Part shown: positions 1 to 7,202 of the stretch, one piece after another
How the letters are laid out: every line of letters starts with the position of its first letter
Position numbering within the stretch: position 1 is the first letter of the stretch
Source of the DNA: Bacillota bacterium
Lineage (GTDB): Bacteria > Bacillota > Clostridia > Christensenellales > Aristaeellaceae
DNA length: 20,562 bases
NCBI GenBank assembly: GCA_023411175.1
Contig: JAEYPB010000045.1
Coordinates: 1-20,562, forward strand
Direction of reading: 5' to 3'
The notes under the pieces: model-generated
What the model saw: only the letters and a program-made list of their open reading frames with translations
What the model was told of the DNA's origin: nothing
Databases searched by the model: none
Position numbers and translations under genes: made by a program

Positions 1-859
1 TGCGGAACTCAAAGGTTTCCTTGTTCAGGATCTTGTTCATCAGCTTGACGGATTCGTAGCCGATGGACTTGGGGCTCTGCGCGCCGGAAGCGATGAACTG
101 GCCGCCTTCGGCGATGGCTGCCTTGGCCTCGGGGGAGCCGTCGACGCCGTAGATCTCAATCTCGGTGCGGTTGGCGGCCTTACAGGAAGCGAGCACGCCC
201 AGCGCGGTCGGGTCGTTGCCGCCCATGACGGCCACGATGTTCTGTTCCTTCTGGAGGATGTCGTCCATGAGGCCCATGGCGGTCTGCAAGTCGCCCTTGG
301 CATCCTGCTGCGCGACCACGGTGAAGCCCTTGCCTTCGATGGCTTCGGTGAAGCCCTTGATGCGGTCGTTGACCGAGTTCATCGTGGGCGAGTCGAGAAT
401 GACGATGTTGCCGCCTTCGGGATGACGCTTTACCAGCTCATCGCCGCAGACCTTGCCGGCGTTGTAGTTGTTGGAGCCGACATAGGCGGTCACGAACTCC
501 TCGAGGTCCTTGACTTCGGTATCAAAGTTGACGATCGGCACGCCCGCGTCCTTCAGAGCGACCAGCGCCGGACGAATGCCTTCCCAATCCACCGGGTTCA
601 GGAAGATGCCGTCGATGTCGCGGACGAGCAGATCCTCGATCTGGCTGATCTGCAGCGCGACGTCCATGTGCGGGTCGAGGGTGACCAGCTCGTCGCCCTG
701 AGCTTCGACCTTTTCGCGGATGGCGGCCTCGAGGACGATGAAGAACGGGTTGTTCATCGTCATGCAGGTATAGCCGAACACCTTGCCTTCTGCGGAAGCG
801 ATCGAGGCAAACGACAGAACCAGAACCAGCGCGAGAACGAGGGAAGCGATTTTCTTCAT
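1..859 (-). CDS. Sugar ABC transporter substrate-binding protein, RbsB-like (partial, C-terminus off window)
   Basis: The protein binds a small sugar or related solute outside the membrane and delivers it to an ABC permease; the ligand cannot be read from the sequence. The visible 286 codons start at ATG 859, preceded by GGAGG with a good spacer. An N-terminal signal peptide (KK, then a long Leu/Val/Ala core, ending ASA before Glu24) is followed by a type I periplasmic-binding fold: MNNPFF near residue 36, NPVDWEG, PIVNFDTEV, YVGSNN, GNDPTALG and GVDGSPEAK. Ribose-type binding proteins are usually 310-330 residues, so roughly 25-45 residues lie beyond the window edge. There is no lipobox cysteine at the cleavage site, so it would be processed by signal peptidase I rather than lipidated, unlike most Gram-positive binding proteins. 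The permease and ATPase genes would be expected further downstream, beyond the edge. The family is confident and the substrate unknown. Confidence 0.93.
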   Translation of the reverse strand, partial: MKKIASLVLALVLVLSFASIASAEGKVFGYTCMTMNNPFFIVLEAAIREKVEAQGDELVTLDPHMDVALQISQIEDLLVRDIDGIFLNPVDWEGIRPALVALKDAGVPIVNFDTEVKDLEEFVTAYVGSNNYNAGKVCGDELVKRHPEGGNIVILDSPTMNSVNDRIKGFTEAIEGKGFTVVAQQDAKGDLQTAMGLMDDILQKEQNIVAVMGGNDPTALGVLASCKAANRTEIEIYGVDGSPEAKAAIAEGGQFIASGAQSPKSIGYESVKLMNKILNKETFEFR

Positions 860-900
860 GGACCGTTACCTCCTTCAGAAATTAGCCTTGTGCGGGCTTT

Positions 901-929
901 ATTATAGCACGACGGTGATGTAATCGCAA
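901..929 (-). promoter_or_regulatory. Predicted sigma-A promoter of the substrate-binding protein gene
   Basis: Read on the minus strand, TTGCGA (924-929) is followed after 17 bases by a perfect TATAAT (901-906), which also has the TGn extension. The predicted start of transcription is near 894, giving a leader of about 35 bases. The inverted repeat TGATGTA (916-922) / TACATCA (947-953) brackets the -35 box and could be an operator. Confidence 0.7.
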
Positions 930-1049
930 TGTTTTTTGTGTGATTCTACATCATTGTTTATTTTGAAAAAATTCCGGTAAAGGTTTGAGTTTTTCCGAAA
1001 TGTGTAAATAGAGGCTCAGACCATCCGTCTCCGCAGGGTTTCAAACGTG

Positions 1050-1208
1050 CCCGGCGGCGTGTACGCCGGGTACGGGATAGCGCCACCAGTGCAGACACTG
1101 GTGGCGCTATCCCTACCTCTGGTCAGTGCGCTGCCCGGAAAATCCCGGAGGATTTCAGGCGCACGCAGGGTTTTTCCTTCGCATCAAAAACCGCCGGGCT
1201 TTTGATGC
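1050..1208 (+). repeat. Multi-hairpin intergenic repeat, copy I
   Basis: Four hairpins in a row. A: CCCGGCG 1050-1056 with CGCCGGG 1064-1070. B: a perfect 18-bp stem, 1074-1091 with 1096-1113, loop CAGA, whose inner part is CCAGTG/CACTGG. C: AAATCC 1140-1145 with GGATTT 1150-1155, enclosed by GTGCGC/GCGCAC (1126-1131/1159-1164). D: GCATCAAAA 1181-1189 with TTTTGATGC 1200-1208. The linkers TTTCAGGCG and CGCAGGGTTT match the copies near 14631 and 18523. It lies between two minus-strand genes. There is no T-run after stem B, so it is not a classical terminator. The strand shown is arbitrary. Confidence 0.75.
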
Positions 1209-1211
1209 TTT

Positions 1212-1236
1212 GAGGCCGCGCGGATAGCGCGGCCTC
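1212..1236 (-). terminator. Possible terminator hairpin after the diguanylate cyclase
   Basis: A perfect 10-bp stem, GAGGCCGCGC (1212-1221) with GCGCGGCCTC (1227-1236), has a five-base loop and lies about 35 bases past the stop codon of the minus-strand cyclase gene. It lacks a following U-run, so it may act poorly as an intrinsic terminator or may simply be part of the adjacent repeat. Confidence 0.4.
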
Positions 1237-1271
1237 CTGATAAACACAAATAATTGATCGCAGGACGAGTG

Positions 1272-2375
1272 CTATTCGGCTTTCTCGCTTTTGCGCCGCG
1301 CCTTGTTCTCGTACATCTGGCGGTCGGCGGCCCGGATGGTCTTGTCCAAGCAGTTCTCCGAGTTCCCGACGCACACCTGCCAGCCGTAGGAGAGCACGGG
1401 CAGCAGCGGGTTTTCCGCGCGCAGCCTGTCAAGCCCCTCGTTCAGCTGGCCGAGGGCCGCGGCGACCTTCTTCTCGTCCACCGTACGCGCCAGAACGCAG
1501 AATTCGTCGCCGCCGATGCGGTAGCAGGTGCCGACTCTGCAGAACGCCTGCTGCACCAGGTCGGCCAGTCTGTGAAGGCACTGGTCGCCGTAGGGGTGGC
1601 CGTAGCGGTCGTTGACCTTTTTGAAGTCGTCCACATCCATGACGATCACGGAAAAGCGGCCCTTTTTCTTCAGCCGGTCGATCTCGTTTTCGTAGGATTT
1701 CCGGTTGTAGAGCTTGGTCAGTACGTCCAGCGTGTCGTTGAACTCGCAAACGAAGCCGTAATAAAGTGCCATCGCCAGCGTGATCGCCGTCCAAGTGGCG
1801 TGGATGTCCGGCAGCGCGACCTGAACGCTGGTGCCCAGTATAATAAAGACGAACAGCGCCGCCAGCTTGATTTTAAAATGGTACTGGTAGCGCCTGCCGG
1901 TCTCGACGACCGTCCGGAACATCACCAGCATCGCCCACAGGTAGGCGGCGATAAAGACGCCAAACAGCGCCCCACGCCGGTAGGCACCGTCCGGCGCGAC
2001 TTCAAAAATGAACCCCAAAAACGGGGAAAGTGCGGCAAGCAGCGCGTTCAACGCGCAGGGGATCAGGTTCAGCCAGGTGACGCGCGCGCCGGTGTCGCCA
2101 AAGACCGATGCCAGCAGGACCGGTATGGCAGGCGTGACCGCAAAGCCCACGACGCTGCTGGCAACGTACAGCCAGCGAATGGAGGCAAGCCCACCCTCGA
2201 ACAGGACCCCGTACAGCTCGCACACGACCGCGACGACCGTCGCCAGGATCGCCGTCAGGTAGATGCCGCGCCGGCCCCGGCCGATGCCGCCGTTATGCAC
2301 GACCATCAGCATGAGCAGAACCAGCACCGCCACGTTCAAAAGGCCCAGAGCCAGGTAGTTCTGTATTACAACCAC
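1272..2375 (-). CDS. Membrane diguanylate cyclase (7-TM sensor plus GGDEF domain)
   Basis: This enzyme would make cyclic di-GMP from two GTP at the inner face of the membrane. With the GTG start at 2375 it has 367 residues. The N-terminal ~215 residues contain about seven hydrophobic helices (for example LGLLNVAVLVLLMLMVV and AILATVVAVVCELYGVLF). The C-terminal catalytic domain has the metal/substrate segment DVDDFKKVNDRYGHPYGD (about 247-264) and an intact GGDEF at 288-292, so it should be active. The product-inhibition site normally six to nine residues before GGDEF reads C-R-V-G instead of RxxD, so feedback inhibition is probably lost. A longer frame begins at TTG 2417, but GAGAGG sits eight bases before GTG 2375, which makes that start more likely. 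No EAL or HD-GYP partner is in the window. The signal sensed by the membrane part is unknown. Confidence 0.9.
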   Translation of the reverse strand: MVVIQNYLALGLLNVAVLVLLMLMVVHNGGIGRGRRGIYLTAILATVVAVVCELYGVLFEGGLASIRWLYVASSVVGFAVTPAIPVLLASVFGDTGARVTWLNLIPCALNALLAALSPFLGFIFEVAPDGAYRRGALFGVFIAAYLWAMLVMFRTVVETGRRYQYHFKIKLAALFVFIILGTSVQVALPDIHATWTAITLAMALYYGFVCEFNDTLDVLTKLYNRKSYENEIDRLKKKGRFSVIVMDVDDFKKVNDRYGHPYGDQCLHRLADLVQQAFCRVGTCYRIGGDEFCVLARTVDEKKVAAALGQLNEGLDRLRAENPLLPVLSYGWQVCVGNSENCLDKTIRAADRQMYENKARRKSEKAE

Positions 2376-2429
2376 ATGCAGACCCTCTCTTCCTGGGTCA
2401 TAGCGTGCATCGCACAATGTAACCGTTTT

Positions 2430-2458
2430 ATTCTACCACGAATTGGCGGCGGCGTCAC
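2430..2458 (-). promoter_or_regulatory. Predicted promoter of the diguanylate cyclase gene
   Basis: On the minus strand GTGACG (2453-2458, four of six matches to the -35 consensus) is followed after 17 bases by TAGAAT (2430-2435) with a TGG extension. Transcription would start near 2423, about 48 bases before the GTG start. This implies the cyclase is transcribed separately from guaA. Confidence 0.5.
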
Positions 2459-2504
2459 CGCCCTGGGATAAAAAACCCATTTTCCGTAAAAAAGCGACAA
2501 AGTT

Positions 2505-2527
2505 GCCCGCCACAGTTTGCGGCGGGC
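2505..2527 (-). terminator. Terminator hairpin after guaA
   Basis: On the minus strand, about 20 bases past the guaA stop, GCCCGCC and GGCGGGC form a perfect 7-bp GC stem with a nine-base loop. The sequence after it is moderately U-rich, with a run of six T about 10 bases further on. It probably ends the pyrG-guaA transcript. Confidence 0.6.
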
Positions 2528-2547
2528 ATTATAATTCTACGACTTCA

Positions 2548-4083
2548 TTACTCCCACTCGATGGTTCCCGGCGGTTTCGAAGTAACATCGTACACGACGC
2601 GGTTGACCCCAGGCACCGCGCCGATGATGCGCAGCGTAATCTTCTTCAGAACCGGGTAGGGGATTTCGGCGGCCTCGACGGTCATGGCATCATCCGACAC
2701 CACGGCGCGCAGCGCCACGCAGCCCGCATAGGTGCGGCCGTCACCCATGACGCCCACGGTGCTGACGCCCGTCCACACCGCGAAGGACTGCCAGATCTTG
2801 TCCGAAAGCCCGGCGTTTTTGAGTTCCTCGAGGAAGATGGCGTCGCATTCCCGGAGGGTGTCCAGCTTGTCCTTCGTGATCTCGCCGATCACGCGGACCG
2901 CGAGGCCCGGGCCCGGGAACGGCTGCCGCCACACCATTTCGCGGGGGATGCCCAGCCGCGTGCCCACGGCGCGCACCTCATCCTTGAACAGCGAATCCAG
3001 CGGCTCCACGATGGCGCCCTTCTCAAACAGCGAGTCCTTGGGCAGGCCGCCCACATTGTGGTGGCTCTTGATGGTGGCGGAGCCGCCCATGCCGCTCTCG
3101 ATGCGGTCGGGGTAGATGGTGCCCTGCAGGAGAAACTTCGCGCCGGTCTTGCGCGCCTCCTCCTCAAACACCCGCACGAACAGCTCGCCGATGGTCTTTC
3201 GCTTCGTCTCTGGGTCGGTCACACCCTTGAGGGCGGCGAGGAAGCGCTCCGAAGCGTCCACGTGCACGACGTCGAGCCCCAGGTTCTCCCGATAGGTCTG
3301 CATGACCTGCACGGCCTCGTCCTTTCGGAGCAGGCCGTGGTCGACGAACACGCAGGTGAGCTGCCCTTTTTTCAGCGCGCGGTCGGCCAGCACGCAGGCC
3401 ACCGACGAATCGACGCCGCCGGACAGCCCCGCCACGACCTTGCCGTCGCCCACCTGGGCGCGGATGCGGGCGAGCATGGCCTCGATTTCATCCTCGGCGC
3501 GGTAGTCCCCGGCGCAGCCGCAGATGTCCAGAACGAAGTTTTTGAGCATCACGCGGCCTTCCACCGTGTGGTTGACCTCCGGATGGAACTGCACCGCGTA
3601 GAGCGAGAGCGCCTCGTTGGAAAACGCGGCGACGGGGCAGTGGGCGGTGGTCGCCTCCACGGTGAAGCCCTCCGGCGCGGCGGAGACAAAGTCCGTATGG
3701 TTCATGAAAACCACGGTGTCGGCGCCGACGCCCTTGAGAACCCGGCCGCCCAGCACCTTGAGTTCGGTATGGCCGTACTCGCTGACCGAGGCGTGGGTGA
3801 CGCTGCCGCCCATCATGTGGTTGATGACCTGCATGCCGTAGCAGATGCCCAGGATCGGAACGCCGAGGGAGATCAGCTCCCTGCCCAGCCGCGGCGCGCC
3901 CTCTTCGTAGACGCTGTTCGGACCGCCGGTCAGGATGACGCCCTTCAGCCCCTCGCCCGCCCATTTCTCGAAGGGCGCGTTGAAGGGGTGAATTTCGCAG
4001 TAGATGCCCATCTCGCGCACGCGCCGGGCGATCAACTGGTTGTATTGGCCGCCGAAATCAAGTACGATGATCTTTTCCCGCAT
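2548..4083 (-). CDS. guaA: GMP synthase (glutamine-hydrolysing)
   Basis: The enzyme converts XMP, ATP and glutamine to GMP, the last step of guanine nucleotide synthesis in the cytoplasm. It has 511 residues, normal for the family. The N-terminal class I glutamine amidotransferase domain has the nucleophile in GICYGMQ and the His-Glu pair in VQFHPE. The ATP-pyrophosphatase domain has the PP-loop GLSGGVDSS. The C-terminal dimerisation domain ends in the typical SKPPGTIEWE. The ATG start at 4083 has GGAGG seven bases upstream. That ATG shares its A with the TGA of pyrG, so translation is likely coupled. Pairing guaA with pyrG puts the two glutamine-dependent enzymes that finish GMP and CTP synthesis in one transcript. 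No purine or guanine riboswitch is recognisable upstream. The identification is secure. Confidence 0.98.
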   Translation of the reverse strand: MREKIIVLDFGGQYNQLIARRVREMGIYCEIHPFNAPFEKWAGEGLKGVILTGGPNSVYEEGAPRLGRELISLGVPILGICYGMQVINHMMGGSVTHASVSEYGHTELKVLGGRVLKGVGADTVVFMNHTDFVSAAPEGFTVEATTAHCPVAAFSNEALSLYAVQFHPEVNHTVEGRVMLKNFVLDICGCAGDYRAEDEIEAMLARIRAQVGDGKVVAGLSGGVDSSVACVLADRALKKGQLTCVFVDHGLLRKDEAVQVMQTYRENLGLDVVHVDASERFLAALKGVTDPETKRKTIGELFVRVFEEEARKTGAKFLLQGTIYPDRIESGMGGSATIKSHHNVGGLPKDSLFEKGAIVEPLDSLFKDEVRAVGTRLGIPREMVWRQPFPGPGLAVRVIGEITKDKLDTLRECDAIFLEELKNAGLSDKIWQSFAVWTGVSTVGVMGDGRTYAGCVALRAVVSDDAMTVEAAEIPYPVLKKITLRIIGAVPGVNRVVYDVTSKPPGTIEWE

Positions 4084-5702
4084 CAAAGGGCCTCCTTTTT
4101 CTGAGCCGCGTAATCGAGCGCCGCCCGCACCAGCCCCGCGAACAGCGGGTGCGCATGGTTGGGGCGGGATTTGAGCTCGGGATGGAACTGCACGCCGATG
4201 AAGAACGGGTGGTCCCTGAGCTCAATCGCTTCGACGAGGTTGCGCTCCAGATTGACGCCGGCAACCACGAGGCCCGCGGCCGTAAGCTCCGGCAGGTATT
4301 TGTTGTTGAACTCGTAGCGGTGGCGGTGGCGCTCGACGGCCATGTCCTTGCCGTACGCCGCCCGCGCCTTCGAGCCCTCGGTAAGCGCGCAGTCGTACCG
4401 GCCCAGCCGCATGGTGCCGCCGGTCTGCTCCAGCCCCTGCTGGTCTTCCATGATGTCGATGACCGGGTAGGGCGTGTCCTTGTCAAACTCGGACGAGTTG
4501 GCGCCTTCGAGGCCCGCGGCCCGCGCGATGTCGATCACCGCGATCTGCATGCCCAGGCACAGCCCGAGGAAGGGGATCTTGTTCTCCCGGGCGTAGCGCG
4601 CGGCGGCCATCTTGCCCTCGATGCCCCGCGTGCCGAAGCCGCCGGGCACCAGAATGCCGTCCACGCCGCCCAGCGCCTCGGAAAGGTCCACCTCCGGCCC
4701 GGTCAGCTCGTCGGCCAGCACCCACTTGATCTTAACCCGCGCCCTGTGGGCGATGCCGCCGTGGGCCAGCGCCTCCACCACCGAAAGGTACGCGTCGTGC
4801 AGCTGGATGTACTTGCCCACGAGCGCGATGGTCACCTGATGCTCCGGCTTCTGGAAGCGCTCCACCAGCTCGATCCAGTCGTCCAGCTGAGGCTTGCGGA
4901 CCTCCAGCTTCAGCGCCTCGCACACCTTGTCGGCGAACTGCTCGCGCTCCAGCATCAGCGGAACCTGGTAGAGAGATTCCGCGTCCAGGTTCTGAATGAT
5001 GTACTTCGCCGGCAGGTTGCAGAACAGCGCCAGCTTCTGCCGCATCTCGGAGGGAATCGGGTAGTCGCTGCGCAGGACCAGCATGCCCGGCTGGATGCCC
5101 TGGCTCTGCAGTTGCTTTACCGAGTGCTGGGTGGGCTTTGTTTTCAGCTCCTGGCTTGACTTAAGATAGGGAATCAATGTGACGTGGATGAAGAGCCTGT
5201 CCTCCGGCTCGACCTCCCATTGAAACTGGCGGATCGCCTCCAGAAACGGCTGGCCCTCGATGTCGCCGACGGTGCCGCCGATTTCGGTGATGACCACGTC
5301 CTTGCCCTCGGCGACCCGGTGAATCTTGTCCTTGATCTCGTTGGTGATGTGGGGGATAACCTGCACGGTGCCGCCGTTGTAGCCGCCCTCGCGCTCTCGC
5401 CGGAGCACCGAGAAGTACACCTGGCCGGAGGTGACGGAACTGAAGCGGGTCAGGTTCTCATCCACAAACCGCTCGTAATGGCCCAGGTCCAGGTCGGTCT
5501 CCGCGCCGTCCTCGGTGACAAATACTTCGCCATGCTGATAAGGGTTCATGGTGCCGGGGTCTACGTTGAGGTAGGGGTCAAACTTCTGGATGACCACCGA
5601 GTACCCGCGCGCCTTGAGCAGCCTCCCCAGAGAAGCCGCCGTGATGCCCTTGCCCAGCGAGGACGCCACGCCGCCGGTGATGAAAACGTACTTTGTCGCC
5701 AC
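4083..5702 (-). CDS. pyrG: CTP synthase
   Basis: The enzyme aminates UTP to CTP with glutamine and ATP. With the GTG start at 5702 it has 539 residues, normal for the family, and begins MATKYVFITGGVASSLGKG, which matches the usual N-terminus including the P-loop-like SSLGKG. The synthetase domain fills the first ~270 residues. The C-terminal class I glutamine amidotransferase domain has the oxyanion strand GGFGTRG, the nucleophile in GLCLGMQ and the His-Glu pair in GVQFHPE. An in-frame TTG at 5732 would add ten residues without a good ribosome site, while AGGTGG lies eight bases before GTG 5702. The TGA overlaps the guaA ATG by one base. The predicted transcript does not start with the GGGC used for CTP-sensing reiterative initiation in Bacillus, so regulation here differs or is absent. 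Confidence 0.98.
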   Translation of the reverse strand: MATKYVFITGGVASSLGKGITAASLGRLLKARGYSVVIQKFDPYLNVDPGTMNPYQHGEVFVTEDGAETDLDLGHYERFVDENLTRFSSVTSGQVYFSVLRREREGGYNGGTVQVIPHITNEIKDKIHRVAEGKDVVITEIGGTVGDIEGQPFLEAIRQFQWEVEPEDRLFIHVTLIPYLKSSQELKTKPTQHSVKQLQSQGIQPGMLVLRSDYPIPSEMRQKLALFCNLPAKYIIQNLDAESLYQVPLMLEREQFADKVCEALKLEVRKPQLDDWIELVERFQKPEHQVTIALVGKYIQLHDAYLSVVEALAHGGIAHRARVKIKWVLADELTGPEVDLSEALGGVDGILVPGGFGTRGIEGKMAAARYARENKIPFLGLCLGMQIAVIDIARAAGLEGANSSEFDKDTPYPVIDIMEDQQGLEQTGGTMRLGRYDCALTEGSKARAAYGKDMAVERHRHRYEFNNKYLPELTAAGLVVAGVNLERNLVEAIELRDHPFFIGVQFHPELKSRPNHAHPLFAGLVRAALDYAAQKKEAL

Positions 5703-5731
5703 TTTCGCCACCACCTGTAAAAATATCTTCA

Positions 5732-5760
5732 ATCTTACCGTGCCGGTGTATGCGTTGCAA
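5732..5760 (-). promoter_or_regulatory. Candidate promoter of pyrG-guaA
   Basis: On the minus strand TTGCAA (5755-5760) is followed after 17 bases by TAAGAT (5732-5737), giving a short leader of about 20 bases. A perfect TATAAT also occurs on the minus strand at 5782-5787 but has no recognisable -35 box. Either could be used. Confidence 0.4.
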
Positions 5761-5803
5761 CGGGTTTTGAGCGAACATCACATTATATTTTAGCGCTGCG
5801 CTG

Positions 5804-6009
5804 GCGGGTGAAATCTGCTTCGCATCTTTCACCCGCATTGACGCAAGCCCTGCTCGCTCACGCTCGCGGCCGGGCCTGCGCACGAAAGGGTATAGGCAAC
5901 CTGCGGCCGTACATGCCGCCCTCCGGTTGCCTTTAACAAATCGGGGCCGCGGCCCCGATCCCCCCGGAAGGAAACGAGGATCGTGCCCATTGTCCCCCAT
6001 CCCGTTTCC
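5804..6009. repeat. Cluster of four hairpins between pyrG and the Myb-like gene
   Basis: The ~500 bases between the two divergent genes hold four successive inverted repeats. GCGGGTGAAA 5804-5813 pairs with TTTCACCCGC 5827-5836. GGCAACC 5895-5901 pairs with GGTTGCC 5925-5931, with an inner GCGGC/GCCGC stem (5903-5907/5915-5919). A perfect loopless 20-bp palindrome spans 5940-5959 (half-site ATCGGGGCCG). GGAAACG-a-GGAT 5970-5981 pairs with ATCCCGTTTCC 5999-6009. No convincing protein is encoded here. It does not resemble the repeat at 1050, 14631 and 18523, so it may be a second type of structured intergenic element. Confidence 0.65.
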
Positions 6010-6210
6010 AATCATCCCCTGCGCGGGTGCGCCGGAACGGCTTCAGCAGCGGAGCCGAAAGCAGGCGGAAAAACGGTCTCTCAAGGCGGCGGGGATTTCA
6101 GCCCATTCACGGTGGGCGTACAAAATTTCTGTTTTACCCGGACACAAGTATATCGCGGCGGCGCGGCGCGCATACTCTTTACCAATCCGATAACGATCAG
6201 GAGGGGATTG

Positions 6211-7047
6211 GTGTTGGAAGGAATCACCGAGATGACGAATACGCGGCGCTCCGGTTGGTCAGGAGAAGAGACGCGTTTGCTTTGGGAAACGGCCGAGGAA
6301 GCCGGGCAGCAGGGTTTGCCGCTGAAGGCGGTCTTTGAACGAATTGCCAGGGAGACCGGACGGCGCCCCAACAGCATCCGCAATTACTACTATGCACAGG
6401 TTGCCAAACGGGAGGGGGGCAATGCGCGCACCGCGCGCTTTGTGCCCTTCACGGACCCGGAGGTCACACAGCTGATGGAGCAGGTGCTGCGCGACCGGGC
6501 GCAGGGGCGCTCCGTGCGCTCCTGCCTGACCAGGCTTTCGAACGGCGACCACAGCCTGATGCTGCGCTACCAGAACAAGTACCGCTCCGTGCTCAAAACG
6601 CGGCCCGAACTGGTGAGCCGCATCGTCGAAAAGCTTCGCGCCGAGGGCGTGAACGTGCAGAAGCCCGAGGTCAACCACCGCCCGCGCACGACGCTGTCCG
6701 ACGCCTGCCGCCAACTGGTGGAGGGCGCGGAAAAGACCGGCTCCCCGGAGGTGGTCCGCGCCTGCGAGACCCTTGCCCGCTACCTGACGACCGGCGAAGC
6801 GGGCCAGAACCGCTCCGGGCTCGGCGTGCGCCTGGACCTGTACCGCATGGCACTCGACGACAAACAGCGCTCGCTTTCCGCGCTGTCCGGCGCGGCGGAG
6901 GAGATCATCGTACCCATCAAGGAATTCCTGGGCCAGCCCGACAGCGTGCGCCGCGAACGCCTGCCCGACTTCTGTGGGGAATTGGCCGCGTCCATCGGCT
7001 CGCTGGAGGAGCAGCTGGCGTTGGTTTCGATGGCCAATGTAGGGTAG
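6211..7047 (+). CDS. Myb/SANT-like DNA-binding protein, putative regulator
   Basis: A 278-residue cytoplasmic protein if it starts at GTG 6211, which has AGGAGGG six bases upstream; ATG 6232 is an alternative. The N-terminus resembles a Myb/SANT helix-turn-helix unit: spaced tryptophans W16 and W25, then a helix ending RRPNSIRNYYYAQV (about 55-68), like the prespore regulator RsfA and related Firmicutes proteins. The middle is basic and the C-terminal half is helical without recognised motifs, possibly for oligomerisation. There are no membrane segments. It is transcribed alone, divergently from pyrG, and followed by a hairpin at 7102-7119. The DNA-binding role is inferred from the fold-like pattern; the target genes and any link to sporulation are unknown. 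Confidence 0.6.
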   Translation: MLEGITEMTNTRRSGWSGEETRLLWETAEEAGQQGLPLKAVFERIARETGRRPNSIRNYYYAQVAKREGGNARTARFVPFTDPEVTQLMEQVLRDRAQGRSVRSCLTRLSNGDHSLMLRYQNKYRSVLKTRPELVSRIVEKLRAEGVNVQKPEVNHRPRTTLSDACRQLVEGAEKTGSPEVVRACETLARYLTTGEAGQNRSGLGVRLDLYRMALDDKQRSLSALSGAAEEIIVPIKEFLGQPDSVRRERLPDFCGELAASIGSLEEQLALVSMANVG

Positions 7048-7101
7048 CGCGCTGCTTCCCAAAGAAATCATCCATAGCAAAACCGCATACATCCGGCAAG
7101 G

Positions 7102-7119
7102 GAGAGGGGAAACCCTCTC
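7102..7119 (+). terminator. Terminator-like hairpin after the Myb-like gene
   Basis: GAGAGGG (7102-7108) and CCCTCTC (7113-7119) form a perfect 7-bp stem closed by a GAAA tetraloop, followed by a moderately T-rich stretch. It lies about 55 bases past the stop codon and just before the next promoter. Confidence 0.5.
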
Positions 7120-7142
7120 TATTCAGTTTCTTCGTTCAGAGA

Positions 7143-7171
7143 TGGACAGCCGTGTTCGTTTGGCTTATAAT
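7143..7171 (+). promoter_or_regulatory. Predicted sigma-A promoter of the methyltransferase-like gene
   Basis: TGGACA (7143-7148) is followed after 17 bases by a perfect TATAAT (7166-7171). Transcription would start near 7178, about 25 bases before the ATG at 7203, leaving room for the GGGAGGAG ribosome site. Confidence 0.75.
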
Positions 7172-7202
7172 GCGCGTAGACCCAAAGACGGGAGGAGCGC
7201 GC

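Noticed and set aside
1074..1113. 18-bp hairpin considered as an intrinsic terminator
   Set aside because: Neither strand has a T-run after the stem; it fits better as hairpin B of the repeat element.
1254..2471. 405-codon plus-strand frame opposite the diguanylate cyclase
   Set aside because: Shadow frame; the opposite strand has an intact GGDEF and membrane helices.
5578..6015. Minus-strand frame spanning the hairpin cluster into pyrG
   Set aside because: It overlaps the start of pyrG out of frame and consists mostly of inverted repeats; no ribosome site.
6148..6175. GTATA-N16-CATACTC upstream of the Myb-like gene, resembling a sigma-G promoter
   Set aside because: The spacer is two bases shorter than usual and the surrounding sequence is GC-rich; too weak to report as a promoter.
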